Assembly: GCF_003259745.1 (NCBI RefSeq)
Contig: NZ_QLMC01000003.1
Coordinates: 930,001 to 994,000, forward strand
Length of the DNA stretch: 64,000 bases
Source of the DNA: Larkinella arboricola
GTDB lineage: Bacteria; Bacteroidota; Bacteroidia; Cytophagales; Spirosomataceae
Direction of reading: 5' to 3'
Every line of letters begins with the position of its first letter. The first letter of the stretch is position 1. The notes below the pieces were generated by a model. It ran no database searches. It was not told the origin of the DNA and worked only from the letters and a program-made list of their open reading frames with translations. Shown here piece by piece: positions 8,977 through 17,830 of the stretch. A program made the position numbers and the translations under genes.

Positions 8977-9034
8977 CCTTCCAAAAGAAGGTGTGAAGAT
9001 AGGACGGTGAACGGGGTGCTTCCAAATCTGGAAG
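8977..9034. promoter_or_regulatory. Two short inverted repeats upstream of the signalling operon
   Basis: CCTTC-N5-GAAGG lies at 8977-8991 and CTTCCA-N4-TGGAAG at 9019-9034, both within 110 bases upstream of the first kinase gene. They share the TTCC/GGAA core and could be operator sites. No promoter match was found next to them, so the role is a guess. Confidence 0.25.
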
Positions 9035-9112
9035 TGTTCGCTAAATAAATAAATTGAAGGTATTCTGCGCTTTTGGATAGTTTTCGGCAGAAGATAATGA
9101 ACAACTGGGTAC

Positions 9113-9148
9113 TAAAAAATAAACCCTTGCAGAATTTCTGCAAGGGTT
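9113..9148 (-). terminator. Intrinsic terminator of the initiator tRNA
   Basis: On the minus strand, just after the 3' end of the tRNA, there is a perfect inverted repeat (arms 9122-9132 and 9138-9148, AACCCTTGCAG and its complement) followed by a T-rich run (TTTATTTTTTAG when read on the minus strand). This is a classic rho-independent terminator. Confidence 0.9.
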
Positions 9149-9153
9149 CTCAG

Positions 9154-9226
<73 letters not shown>

Positions 9227-9238
9227 ATGTTTGGAATG

Positions 9239-9268
9239 CAAAGGTACAGCGTTTTTCATAAAAAACAA
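9239..9268 (-). promoter_or_regulatory. Promoter of tRNA-fMet
   Basis: On the minus strand TTG (9268-9266), a 19-nt spacer and TACCTTTG (9246-9239) match the Bacteroidota sigma consensus (TTG/TTTG, 19-21 nt, TAnnTTTG). The tRNA 5' end lies 13 bases downstream of the -7 element. It sits back to back with the era -7 element at 9270. Confidence 0.75.
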
Positions 9269-9269
9269 C

Positions 9270-9330
9270 TATCTTTGTAAAAAATTTAACCCCCTCCGCT
9301 ATTTTTTTAGTTCGGAGGGGAGTTTTTTTC
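9270..9330 (+). promoter_or_regulatory. era promoter -7 element and leader hairpin with T-run
   Basis: TATCTTTG at 9270-9277 fits the TAnnTTTG -7 consensus for a plus-strand transcript towards era. A -33 TTG is not at the expected place. In the predicted 5' leader, CCCCTCCG (9291-9298) and CGGAGGGG (9313-9320) form a perfect 8-bp GC-rich stem with a 14-nt loop, and seven T follow at 9323-9329. This is terminator-like and ends 24 bases before the chosen era start, so it could be an attenuator or a barrier to read-through. Confidence 0.5.
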
Positions 9331-9353
9331 TGTAGGTGTTGGTTATCAAATCC

Positions 9354-10271
9354 ATGAATACTTCCATTGAAACATATTCCCCGGACCATAAAGCCGGTTT
9401 TGTCAGCATTGTTGGTAAACCGAATGTGGGTAAATCCACGCTGATGAATCAGTTGGTGGGTGAACGGCTTTCCATTATTACCTCCAAAGCCCAAACCACC
9501 CGTCACCGCATTATGGGTATCCTCAACGGGGTACACAACGGGCAGGAGTTCCAACTGGTTTATTCGGATACACCAGGCATTATTAAGCCTCAATACCGCC
9601 TGCATGAGTCCATGATGAGCTTCGTGCGCGGTTCGCTGGAAGATGCCGACGTGGTTTTGTTCGTGACCGACATTTTTGAAAAACACGACGAAGATGATGT
9701 AATCGAACGGTTGCAGAAAGCACAGACCCCCATTTTGTTGCTGATCAACAAAATTGACCTGGCAACTCCCGAACAGATTGAGGAGAAAATTCAATACTGG
9801 CAGGAGAATTTTAAGGCCGAAGCCATTATTCCCATTTCGGCGCTTAATGCCAAAAATATTGATCTGCTGTTTGAAGCCATCATAAACCGTCTGCCGACTC
9901 ACCCGCCTTTTTTCCCGAAGGACGAACTGACCGACCGGCCCGAACGCTTTTTTGCTTCAGAAATTATTCGCGAGAAAATCTTTCTAAATTATAAGAAAGA
10001 GGTTCCGTACAGTTGTGAGGTTATTATTACGGGCTTTAAAGAAAAAGAAGACATCATCGTCGTCCAGTCGGAAATTCTGGTTGAGCGGGCTACTCAACGG
10101 GCAATTCTACTCGGAGAAGGTGGTAAAATGATTAAAAAAACGGGCATTATGGCCCGTGAGGAACTGGAACGCTTCTTTGGAAAGAAAGTGTTCCTTGAAC
10201 AGTACGTAAAAGTTGAACCCGATTGGCGCAGTAAAGAAAGGGCGCTGAAACGGTTTGGATACGAAGAATAA
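9354..10271 (+). CDS. era: GTPase Era
   Basis: Era is an essential GTPase that binds the 3' end of 16S rRNA and helps assemble the 30S subunit. The GTPase domain shows G1 (GKPNVGKST), G3 (DTPGI), G4 (NKID) and G5 (SALNAKN). The C-terminal KH domain holds GEGGKMIKKTG. I place the start at ATG 9354, giving 305 residues that open MNTSIETYSPDHKAGF; a GTG at 9336 in frame would add six residues and sits closer to the leader hairpin. der follows 118 bases downstream, so the two ribosome-assembly GTPases are adjacent and probably co-transcribed. Confidence 0.97.
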   Translation: MNTSIETYSPDHKAGFVSIVGKPNVGKSTLMNQLVGERLSIITSKAQTTRHRIMGILNGVHNGQEFQLVYSDTPGIIKPQYRLHESMMSFVRGSLEDADVVLFVTDIFEKHDEDDVIERLQKAQTPILLLINKIDLATPEQIEEKIQYWQENFKAEAIIPISALNAKNIDLLFEAIINRLPTHPPFFPKDELTDRPERFFASEIIREKIFLNYKKEVPYSCEVIITGFKEKEDIIVVQSEILVERATQRAILLGEGGKMIKKTGIMAREELERFFGKKVFLEQYVKVEPDWRSKERALKRFGYEE

Positions 10272-10275
10272 CCGG

Positions 10276-10378
10276 AAAAAGAGGACGGGAAGACAGGAAA
10301 ACAGGAGGAAAGGAACACTTACTAAACTTCTCCTCCCGGCTCTCCTTCTTCCCATTTTCCTTTTCCTCCTTTCCTCAT
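10276..10378. repeat. Purine-rich / pyrimidine-rich block between era and der
   Basis: The era-der gap has about 40 bases almost all A/G followed, after a short break, by about 50 bases almost all C/T. GAGGAAAGGA (10305-10314) is the exact complement of TCCTTTCCTC (10367-10376), so the transcript could fold into a long imperfect hairpin that ends just before the der start. Confidence 0.55.
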
Positions 10379-10389
10379 TTAACTGAATT

Positions 10390-11697
10390 ATGGCAAATAT
10401 TGTAGCAATTGTAGGCCGCCCGAACGTCGGGAAATCGACGCTGTTTAACCGACTGGTAGAGCAGCGACAGGCCATTATGGATAATCAGCCGGGCGTTACG
10501 CGCGACCGGCATTACGGCTATGCCGACTGGACCGATAAGTATTTCACGGTAATCGATACTGGTGGTTACGTAGTCGGCTCCGATGACGTTTTTGAAGAAT
10601 CGATTCGCGAACAGGTGCAGATCGCCATTGAAGAAGCATCGGTGGTGCTGTTTATGGTGGATGCCATGGCCGGCCTAACCGATCTCGATAAGGACTTTGC
10701 CGACGTACTTCGCCGGTCGAAAAAGCCGGTTTTTGTGGTGGCCAACAAATCCGAAACCGTGATGCGTCAGAACTCGGTCGGTGAGTTTTACGCCCTGGGG
10801 CTGGGTGACCCTTACCCGATCTCGTCACTGACGGGCACCGGAACGGGTGATTTGCTGGATGAAGTCATTAAGCATTTTCCAACACCGGGCGTGGAAGATC
10901 CAAACGCCGGTATTCCCCGTATCGCTATTCTGGGCCGTCCGAACGTCGGGAAATCGTCATTTCTGAACGTTCTGATCGGTGAAGACCGCAGCATTGTGAC
11001 CGACATTGCCGGTACTACGCGCGACGCCATCGACACCCGGTACAAGGCATTTGGTAAAGATTTTATCCTGACCGACACCGCCGGTATCCGGCGCAAGGCG
11101 AAGGTGAAGGATAATATCGAATTTTATTCGGTGATGCGCTCGCTGAAAGCGCTTGAGGAATCGCACGTGGTCGTTGTGATGCTGGATGCTACGCGCGGCC
11201 TGGAAGCCCAGGACATGAACATCATCGGGCAGGCGGTTCGAGCCAAAAAAGGCGTGGTTCTGATGGTGAATAAATGGGATGCCATTGAAAAGGATTCCAA
11301 AACCGCCGACCAGTGGAAAAAGGACATCGTGCATCGTATGGCCCCCATTGATTATCTGCCGGTTGTTTTTGCTTCGGTTCTGGAAAAACAGCGGATTTTT
11401 CAGGTCATGGAAAAGGCGATGGAGGTATACGAAAACAAAAGCAAGAAGATTCCTACCTCGAAGCTAAACGACGCGATGCAGCCGGAGATCAACGCGTACC
11501 CGCCCCCGGCCACGAAGGGGAAGATGATCAAAATCAAGTATATGATTCAACTGCCAACGCCGTCGCCAACCTTCGTGTTTTTCTGCAACCTGCCGCAGTA
11601 CATCAAAGAACCGTACAGCCGGTATCTGGAAAACAAACTCCGCGAACACTTCGGCTTTGACGGGGTTCCAATCACTATATTTTTCCGCCAAAAATAA
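10390..11697 (+). CDS. der: GTPase Der (EngA)
   Basis: Der is a double-GTPase needed for 50S ribosome assembly. The 435 residues hold two G domains in tandem: the first with GRPNVGKSTL near residue 8, DTGG and NKSE; the second with GRPNVGKSSF near residue 180, DTAGIRRKAK and NKWD. A KH-like C-terminal domain follows and ends GVPITIFFRQK. The length is normal for the family. The start ATG is the first after the purine/pyrimidine block that separates it from era. A strong intrinsic terminator follows at 11747-11780. Confidence 0.98.
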   Translation: MANIVAIVGRPNVGKSTLFNRLVEQRQAIMDNQPGVTRDRHYGYADWTDKYFTVIDTGGYVVGSDDVFEESIREQVQIAIEEASVVLFMVDAMAGLTDLDKDFADVLRRSKKPVFVVANKSETVMRQNSVGEFYALGLGDPYPISSLTGTGTGDLLDEVIKHFPTPGVEDPNAGIPRIAILGRPNVGKSSFLNVLIGEDRSIVTDIAGTTRDAIDTRYKAFGKDFILTDTAGIRRKAKVKDNIEFYSVMRSLKALEESHVVVVMLDATRGLEAQDMNIIGQAVRAKKGVVLMVNKWDAIEKDSKTADQWKKDIVHRMAPIDYLPVVFASVLEKQRIFQVMEKAMEVYENKSKKIPTSKLNDAMQPEINAYPPPATKGKMIKIKYMIQLPTPSPTFVFFCNLPQYIKEPYSRYLENKLREHFGFDGVPITIFFRQK

Positions 11698-11746
11698 TCG
11701 AAACCGTTGGGGCGGTTTTGTCGTCTCAATTACGGGATTGAATTGG

Positions 11747-11780
11747 AGCGCTGCTGGTTTTCCCGGCAGTGCTTTTTTTT
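11747..11780 (+). terminator. Intrinsic terminator after der
   Basis: An 11-bp stem (11747-11757 with 11763-11773, two G-U pairs) with a 5-nt loop is followed by a run of eight T at 11773-11780. It lies 50 bases after the der stop. Confidence 0.88.
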
Positions 11781-12002
11781 GCCCTGAAGCCGTTAAGCTA
11801 ACCTATTCTTAGCCGTCGGCAATGGCCTATAGGATAGCTATTCCATGATGCAGAACCTCCTAAACAGCACCTAAATTTACCGTTTGATCTAAATAAATTA
11901 ACATATCAACTTTACGGGCTATATTTTTTTGGAGAATATGGATAAATGACTAAATTTCAATCACTTTACCATCTCTATTAATTCTAAAACGCACAAGGAA
12001 TC
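11781..12002. other. Intergenic region upstream of the ArsR-type gene
   Basis: After the der terminator this AT-rich stretch must carry the promoter of the downstream regulator. I found no TTG-N20-TAnnTTTG match. TATATTTTTTTGG near 11922 is only a loose resemblance. There is no convincing small ORF. Confidence 0.3.
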
Positions 12003-12311
12003 ATGACTAACGACACGCTGACCAACGACGACAAAAAGATTGAACGGGCTGCCTACGTACTGAAAGCCGTGGCCCACCCTCTGCGCATCAAAATTATTCA
12101 GATGCTGAACGAGCAAAAGGAACTGAATGTATCAACAATTTACAAAAATCTCAACGCTGAGCAATCACTGATCTCCCACCACCTGATCAACATGCGCGAC
12201 AAAGGAATTCTGGAAATTCGTCGGAGCGGCAAAAATATTTATTACTTTCTGGTCGATGGCTCCATTGCCGAAATTATCGACTGCATATACCGTAGCAAAA
12301 TTATGGCCTAG
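12003..12311 (+). CDS. ArsR-family winged-helix transcriptional regulator
   Basis: The 102-residue protein has the ArsR-type winged helix-turn-helix: KAVAHPLRIKIIQML (helix pair), LNVSTIYKNLNAEQSLISHHLINMRDKG (recognition helix region) and a beta wing, LEIRRSGKNIYYFLV. Classical ArsR proteins repress metal-resistance operons and release DNA when cysteines bind metal. Here there is no ELCVCD-type cysteine motif, so it is probably not a metal sensor. No obvious target lies beside it: der is upstream and ruvB is convergent downstream. It is transcribed alone and ends at a perfect bidirectional terminator. Confidence 0.88.
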   Translation: MTNDTLTNDDKKIERAAYVLKAVAHPLRIKIIQMLNEQKELNVSTIYKNLNAEQSLISHHLINMRDKGILEIRRSGKNIYYFLVDGSIAEIIDCIYRSKIMA

Positions 12312-12312
12312 C

Positions 12313-12342
12313 AAAAAGGGAAGCGGTACCGCTTCCCTTTTT
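12313..12342. terminator. Perfect 30-bp palindromic bidirectional terminator
   Basis: A 30-base perfect palindrome with A5 at one end and T5 at the other sits between the convergent ArsR-type gene and ruvB. The stem is GGGAAGCGG with its complement. A hairpin followed by U-rich RNA is made on both strands, so it should stop both transcripts. Confidence 0.9.
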
Positions 12343-12356
12343 CATATTTTCTATAT

Positions 12357-13385
12357 TTACGAGAATAACTCGCCATCCCGGTAGACGGGCACAACGCCCA
12401 GGTGCCGATACGCTTTTTCAGTGGCTTCCCGTCCGCGCGATGTGCGCTTCAGGTACCCCTCCTGAATCAGGAAGGGTTCGTACACCTCCTCAATGGTTTC
12501 GGCTTCATCACCGCAGGCCGTGGCAATGGTCGATAAGCCAACCGGTCCGCCTTTGAACTTGTCGATAATGGTCATCAGAATCCGGTTGTCCATTTCGTCC
12601 AGCCCGTTCTGATCAACGTCGAGCGCCCGCAGGGCGATTTCAGCAATTTCGGCGGTAATGATGCCCTTTCCTTTCACCTGCGCAAAGTCACGCGTCCGGC
12701 GAAGCAGGTTATTCGCAATCCGCGGAGTTCCGCGGCTCCGCCGGGCAATTTCATACGCTCCGTCCTCTTCAATGGGCGTACTCAGAATGGCCGACGACCG
12801 CTTGACAATCGAGGTCAGCAGGACCGCATCGTAGTACTCCAGCCGGGCGTTGATCCCGAACCGGGCCCGCAAGGGCGAAGTCAGCAACCCGGCCCGGGTG
12901 GTGGCGCCGATCAGCGTAAACGGATTCAGCTTGATCTGAACCGTTCGGGCATTGGGCCCCGAATCGAGCATGATATCAATTTTGTAATCCTCCATCGCCG
13001 AATACAGGTACTCTTCCACAACGGGGTTGAGCCGGTGAATCTCGTCGATGAAAAGCACATCATTTGCTTGCAGGTTGGTGAGCAAACCGGCCAGATCACT
13101 CGGCTTGTCGAGTACCGGACCGGACGTCATTTTAATCCCCGCATTTAACTCATTGGCAATGATGTGCGAGAGGGTGGTTTTACCCAAACCCGGAGGGCCG
13201 TGAAGCAGAACGTGGTCAAGAGCCTCTCCGCGCTGCGTGGCCGCCATTACGAAAACTTTCAGGTTTTCAAGCACTTTGGCCTGGCCCGTAAAGTCTTCGA
13301 ATGAGAGCGGCCGCAGGGCGCGTTCGATCTCTTTCTCCGTCGCTGTCATCCCCTCACCGGTACCTTTTAGAATATCTTTCCGCAT
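12357..13385 (-). CDS. ruvB: Holliday junction ATP-dependent helicase RuvB
   Basis: RuvB is the AAA+ motor that drives branch migration of Holliday junctions with RuvA. The 342-residue protein has Walker [11 protein letters not shown], Walker [11 protein letters not shown], sensor 1 GATTRAGLL, the arginine-finger region (SPLRARFG) and the C-terminal winged helix that ends in [20 protein letters not shown]. Length is normal. ruvA and ruvC are not adjacent, as is usual in Bacteroidota. A minus-strand -7 element (TATATTTG, 13475-13468) lies upstream, just beyond the end of the neighbouring secreted-protein gene. Confidence 0.98.
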   Translation of the reverse strand: MRKDILKGTGEGMTATEKEIERALRPLSFEDFTGQAKVLENLKVFVMAATQRGEALDHVLLHGPPGLGKTTLSHIIANELNAGIKMTSGPVLDKPSDLAGLLTNLQANDVLFIDEIHRLNPVVEEYLYSAMEDYKIDIMLDSGPNARTVQIKLNPFTLIGATTRAGLLTSPLRARFGINARLEYYDAVLLTSIVKRSSAILSTPIEEDGAYEIARRSRGTPRIANNLLRRTRDFAQVKGKGIITAEIAEIALRALDVDQNGLDEMDNRILMTIIDKFKGGPVGLSTIATACGDEAETIEEVYEPFLIQEGYLKRTSRGREATEKAYRHLGVVPVYRDGELFS

Positions 13386-13467
13386 GGTTCTTTGAATGAA
13401 AGCATTTGTTGTTTAACTTCTAAATTCGGCTTGATTTTCAGCCATTTAGACAAGTGCCGTTTTCATT

Positions 13468-13475
13468 CAAATATA
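13468..13475 (-). promoter_or_regulatory. Possible ruvB promoter -7 element
   Basis: TATATTTG on the minus strand fits TAnnTTTG and lies about 80 bases upstream of the ruvB start. A TTG at the right distance is missing, so only half of the promoter is supported. Confidence 0.35.
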
Positions 13476-13497
13476 CGAAATTCCGCGCACAAAACCG

Positions 13498-16400
13498 CTA
13501 TCGAACCAGCAGAATTGACCCCCGTTTTACGACTTTCGGCCGCTCCGGATAATATAAACTTTTGTAGTTGACGACGTAAGCATACACCATCGGCGGGTAC
13601 GCCTGTCCACGGTATTTTCCATCCCATTTCTGCTCCGGATCGTTCGAGACAAAGATGACCTCCCCCCAACGGTTAAAGATGCGAAGCTCGAAGTCGGTTA
13701 TGTAGGAGGTGAATACGTCCAGCAGGTCATTGTTGCCGTCGCCGTTGGGCGTGAACGCGTCAGGAATTACAACCCGAGGTTCGCACTTATCGACTACCAC
13801 AGCCGTATCCATCCGGAAACACCCGTTGGCGCCCGTCACCCGGACGGGGTATTCGCCCACCTCCAGCACAATCGTCCGGGGGTTAGTATCGCCCGAACGC
13901 ATCCATAAGTAGGTCAGATCACTCCCGCCCGTTACCTGGAGGGTTACACGGCCACCTTCATTCACGCAGAAGGGCACCTCCTTGGTCAGACTGAAATTGG
14001 GCAGCGGCAGGAAGGTAAGCTGCACCTCGTCGGATACCGTACAGACGCCGTCTTTGGCCACCACCGAGTATGTACCCGAAGTGGTAGGCTGGATGGATGA
14101 GGTGGTGGCCCCGGTTGACCATAGGTAGGTGGCCCCCGCCGAACCCGTTGCCTCCAGCCGCAGATCGGGCGTTGGACACAGGGTTCTATCCGGCCCTAAA
14201 CTAACGGTGGGCGGCACCTGCACAAACACAATTTTCCGGTCAGAAGCTACACAACCCAACTGTGATGTCGTATACGTCAGGACAACAGGATTTGGCCCGG
14301 CCAGGCTATCGGCGGGCGTAAACCGTCCGGTACTGTCCACTCCCGGCCCCGTCCAGAAACCGCCTAACGGTGTTGCTCCGCTGAGCGTTACAACCGGCGA
14401 ATTGGCGCAGACTTCCAGCGTTGGCCCGGCTTCAACGGTTGGTTTGAGATTAAAATTAACCACAATTTCATCAGATCCCTGACAGCCGGTTAACGGGTTA
14501 CGAACCGTCAAGCGGTACGGACCAGCCGCTGATACGGTAATCGATGGGGTCGTCTGGCCGGTATTCCACTGATAAATATCACCCGGTGCCTGCACCAGCG
14601 AGGCCAGTTGAACGGTATCGCCAATACATTTGCCCCGATCCGGCCCCAGCGAGACATACCCCGTTGTATCAACCGGTACGCGGATATTATTCAATGTGTC
14701 GAGACAGCCCCCGGCATCGCGCGCTTCGAGGCTGTAGACCCCGCCGTCGATTCCTGTCAGGCCCGAACCGTTGCCGACCACCGCGCCGTTGACATCGCGC
14801 CAGATAAACTGCGTGGGCTGCCCTCGGACAACGGTTAGCTGAATGGAGCCGCTTTGCGGAACCGTACACAAGGCTATTTTCGGATTTGCCCTAACTTCGA
14901 TGCTGTTGTTGGAACGAAGTGTCAGGGTGGTGTCAACCGTACAGGCGTCGTCGCTGATGATCCGGACGGTATAATCACCATCCCGAATGCCCTGTAATAA
15001 GGCCGTGGTATCCGGGAGCGGTTGTCCGCCAAAACTCCATTCAAACCGCCGGACGGTAGCCGACCCCACGTTTATCCGAATGCTTCCGTCGACGGTCGTA
15101 CAGCCGGTGGGTGGGGTCATGACAGCCGTGATGGCCGGTTTTGGTAAAGCGATGACGGCAACGGTATCGGTATTTTCACAACCGTTCACATCCCGGACAA
15201 TGACGGAATAATTACCCGCCTGCGAAACCGTTGTTTCCCGTTCGGTCGAACCGTTGCTCCACTGGAAGCTCGTCCAGCCGTTGCCCCGGGCGGTCAGGGT
15301 GATGGCACCGTTCAGACAAACCGTTGTATCAGGGCCGAGTGAAAAGTTGGGCGAACGACGCAAATTCACAATGATTGTATCACTTTGGAAACACCCCCCA
15401 TTGGCCGCAATAACCACAAACGTACCGGGAGTTATGCTGTTATACCCCGGCCTGCCCGGGGTTGTCACAGTTAATGTTCGTTCATTATACCCTCGAAGAA
15501 TACGCCCGTTTCGAATCCAGATGTACACACTGGCGTCTACTTTGGCATCCAGCGTATGCGTGTTTTTACACTCATTTATATCCGGTCCCAGATCAATAGG
15601 GTCGGGTGTTTTAACGATGGTTACCTGTTGCGTTATTAACGTATCCTTACAGACACTGCCATCTGACCGCATCGTCACAATACGCAGACTAACGGAATAC
15701 GTACCCGGATTGGCATACGTGTGTGTAGCCTGCGTTGCGGTTGAACTGAATGGTGCGCTGCTGTCTCCCCAGGTCCAGGTGTAATTGTCTTTCAACGGCG
15801 GACACATCGGCGTGGCCGTAAACTGAGTCGGCGACCCGGCGCAGGTATCGGCGTAGGAGAAACCGGGCGAACTGGACGGTTCGTTGAAATTGGCCACCAT
15901 ATTGGGCAGACCCAACTGGCTGGTCGGTCCGTTCAGGTTAAGCCCATTGGGATCGAACGTGGCCGGAGCCAGCAGCTCATCGTTCGGGTTTTCGATCACC
16001 CCCAGGCTCTTCCCGTCTTTGATGGCGACGTAGATTTTCCCGTCCGAACCGATCTGCAAGGCCCCGTATTGCCTTGCCGTAGTACTGTCCAATAACGCCT
16101 TGGAGGCTTCAATGGCTGCCGGGTCGGGGTTGGTCAGGTCGTAAATCAAAAGCTGGGAGGCATGGGTCGAATCACCCTGCAACGAAACGTAGAGCTTGGA
16201 ACCGTCCGGCGAAAACTCTACCCCGTAGGCTTTGGGCGGTGCCGGACCCAGGTTGATTCGCGGCCCGCCCGTCATGACGCCGGTTGAATCGTTGAACGTA
16301 AAGACTTCGACGTAGTTGGTCGGCGGACCGGGCACTACCACCGCAACCGGGCGGTTTCCGTTGCCGGTCGTATCCGCCGGACCGATTTTCATGTACCCCT

Positions 16401-17586
16401 CGCCCTTGGTCGTGGTATCGTGGTCCATTCCGAGCGCGTATTCCTGCGGCCCCTCAATGCCCGCCCGCGTTACGTGATAAATCTGAAATTTATTGTTGCC
16501 GTAATCGTGCGAAATAACCCAGTAGGTGGTATCGCGGTCGTTGCGGACCGACGCCAGCCGTTCGGTGGTCATGGTGTCAACTACCACGTTTTTCTCGATA
16601 ATGGCCCCCGTTCCCTGGTTATACCGCATATCGACCGTGCTGACGGTCATGGTCTTTTTCCCTCTGATCTCGGAGGTAGTATAAACCCGGTAGAGATATT
16701 CACACCCCCGACAGGTCGGCTGTGGAACAATCAGCGCCGACTGCGTAGCCGTCTGACTCCCCTGCAACTGGGCCGTATCGGCGGGGTTGAGCGGTTTCAT
16801 CGGGTTGCCGTTCTTGTCGTAAATGGTAATACCGCCCGTGTAGAAAAGAAGCTGGCCCTTGGTGTTGGAGATCGACGAGGTTCCCTCGATGGTATTCAGC
16901 TTTCCGTCATCCAGCGGGCTGGGGCTGCCGCCCGAAAAGTCAATACCGGCATTATTCCCGAAATACCACTTGGCGCCCTGCTGCTGGGGCCGTTGCCCGC
17001 AGACCTGCACATTAATCCGGTTTTCTATCGTACAAACCTTCTGCTTGTCGGCCTGGGTGCCAATCCAGACCTCTACCGAATAACACCCCGCGCTATCGAC
17101 CTCGATGGTTCGCGTGGTGTCGCCTTTCGGATACCAGAGGTAGCTGGCACCCGGGGGCGCTCCGTTGGGATACGGGTCGAGTGTGATTTTCTGGCCGTTA
17201 CACAACATGGTGTCCGTCCGCCAGTTCTGAAACTCGGCAGGAGGCAATCCAATGATAACTTCTTTTGTCGCGGGCGGCAATACCGTTCCATCCCGCAAAG
17301 TCCGCGTTAAGGTCACGGTATACGTGCCGGGGTTCGGATAAGAATACTTGGGGTTGATGGCCGACGAAGTATCCTGGGTAGAAGCCGGATCGCCAAAATC
17401 CCAAAGGCGGGTGCGGACATTCGGCACCGTATCCTGAAACATCACCCCGGCTTCGCAAGTTGGGTCGGCGGCACAAAGTTTACCACTTACTTTGATACCG
17501 GTCTGCGCATAGGCTATGCCGGCGAATAGCCCCCAACAGAGAAGCATCCACCCCAACCGTCGTACCATTCCTGTATAGGTTGTCAT
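13498..17586 (-). CDS. Secreted PKD-repeat protein with CHU_C (type IX secretion) C-terminus
   Basis: The 1362-residue protein has a signal peptide (MLLCWGLFAGIAYAQ near residues 13-27). A PKD domain follows (about 45-110; LWDFGDP, NPGTYTVTL), then a long region with the look of a beta-propeller of cell-surface type (about 205-570; FSPDGSKLYVSLQG), then a second PKD domain (about 600-655; WTWGDSS, ANPGTYSVSL) and many Ig-like repeats carrying SLGPD and VSLGPDRTLC motifs. It ends with PDAFTPNGDGNNDLLDVF, FNRWGEVIF and WDGKYRGQ, the gliding motility-associated (CHU_C, type B) C-terminal domain that targets proteins to the type IX secretion system. It is probably a large surface or adhesion protein. 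The divergent PorP/SprF gene is its likely outer-membrane partner. Confidence 0.9.
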   Translation of the reverse strand: MTTYTGMVRRLGWMLLCWGLFAGIAYAQTGIKVSGKLCAADPTCEAGVMFQDTVPNVRTRLWDFGDPASTQDTSSAINPKYSYPNPGTYTVTLTRTLRDGTVLPPATKEVIIGLPPAEFQNWRTDTMLCNGQKITLDPYPNGAPPGASYLWYPKGDTTRTIEVDSAGCYSVEVWIGTQADKQKVCTIENRINVQVCGQRPQQQGAKWYFGNNAGIDFSGGSPSPLDDGKLNTIEGTSSISNTKGQLLFYTGGITIYDKNGNPMKPLNPADTAQLQGSQTATQSALIVPQPTCRGCEYLYRVYTTSEIRGKKTMTVSTVDMRYNQGTGAIIEKNVVVDTMTTERLASVRNDRDTTYWVISHDYGNNKFQIYHVTRAGIEGPQEYALGMDHDTTTKGEGYMKIGPADTTGNGNRPVAVVVPGPPTNYVEVFTFNDSTGVMTGGPRINLGPAPPKAYGVEFSPDGSKLYVSLQGDSTHASQLLIYDLTNPDPAAIEASKALLDSTTARQYGALQIGSDGKIYVAIKDGKSLGVIENPNDELLAPATFDPNGLNLNGPTSQLGLPNMVANFNEPSSSPGFSYADTCAGSPTQFTATPMCPPLKDNYTWTWGDSSAPFSSTATQATHTYANPGTYSVSLRIVTMRSDGSVCKDTLITQQVTIVKTPDPIDLGPDINECKNTHTLDAKVDASVYIWIRNGRILRGYNERTLTVTTPGRPGYNSITPGTFVVIAANGGCFQSDTIIVNLRRSPNFSLGPDTTVCLNGAITLTARGNGWTSFQWSNGSTERETTVSQAGNYSVIVRDVNGCENTDTVAVIALPKPAITAVMTPPTGCTTVDGSIRINVGSATVRRFEWSFGGQPLPDTTALLQGIRDGDYTVRIISDDACTVDTTLTLRSNNSIEVRANPKIALCTVPQSGSIQLTVVRGQPTQFIWRDVNGAVVGNGSGLTGIDGGVYSLEARDAGGCLDTLNNIRVPVDTTGYVSLGPDRGKCIGDTVQLASLVQAPGDIYQWNTGQTTPSITVSAAGPYRLTVRNPLTGCQGSDEIVVNFNLKPTVEAGPTLEVCANSPVVTLSGATPLGGFWTGPGVDSTGRFTPADSLAGPNPVVLTYTTSQLGCVASDRKIVFVQVPPTVSLGPDRTLCPTPDLRLEATGSAGATYLWSTGATTSSIQPTTSGTYSVVAKDGVCTVSDEVQLTFLPLPNFSLTKEVPFCVNEGGRVTLQVTGGSDLTYLWMRSGDTNPRTIVLEVGEYPVRVTGANGCFRMDTAVVVDKCEPRVVIPDAFTPNGDGNNDLLDVFTSYITDFELRIFNRWGEVIFVSNDPEQKWDGKYRGQAYPPMVYAYVVNYKSLYYPERPKVVKRGSILLVR

Positions 17587-17830
17587 TCGCTGCTAATAAA
17601 TCAAGTAAGTTACCGGCCCTTCGAATCGTGTGTATATTTTGTGTATAGGACACTTAAAATGGGCAGTACGTTGTAAACGAAATGGCAGCTATAAAAATTT
17701 TATAGGCATTTCCATCAATTGCTACTACCTTTATCTTACCCGCCGAGTGCAATTTTACGCCAAAAAAACGTTTATGTTTTAGTATTTTATCGGAACAAAT
17801 CTGGCAGGTAGTTTGCGTATCGATACCGTT

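Noticed and set aside
8961-9143. 60-codon minus-strand ORF downstream of the initiator tRNA
   Set aside because: It overlaps the tRNA terminator, has no promoter of its own and no protein-like features.
16420-17310. 296-codon plus-strand ORF opposite the large secreted protein
   Set aside because: Antisense to PKD and CHU_C-bearing coding sequence; the reverse translation is Arg/Val-rich without domains.
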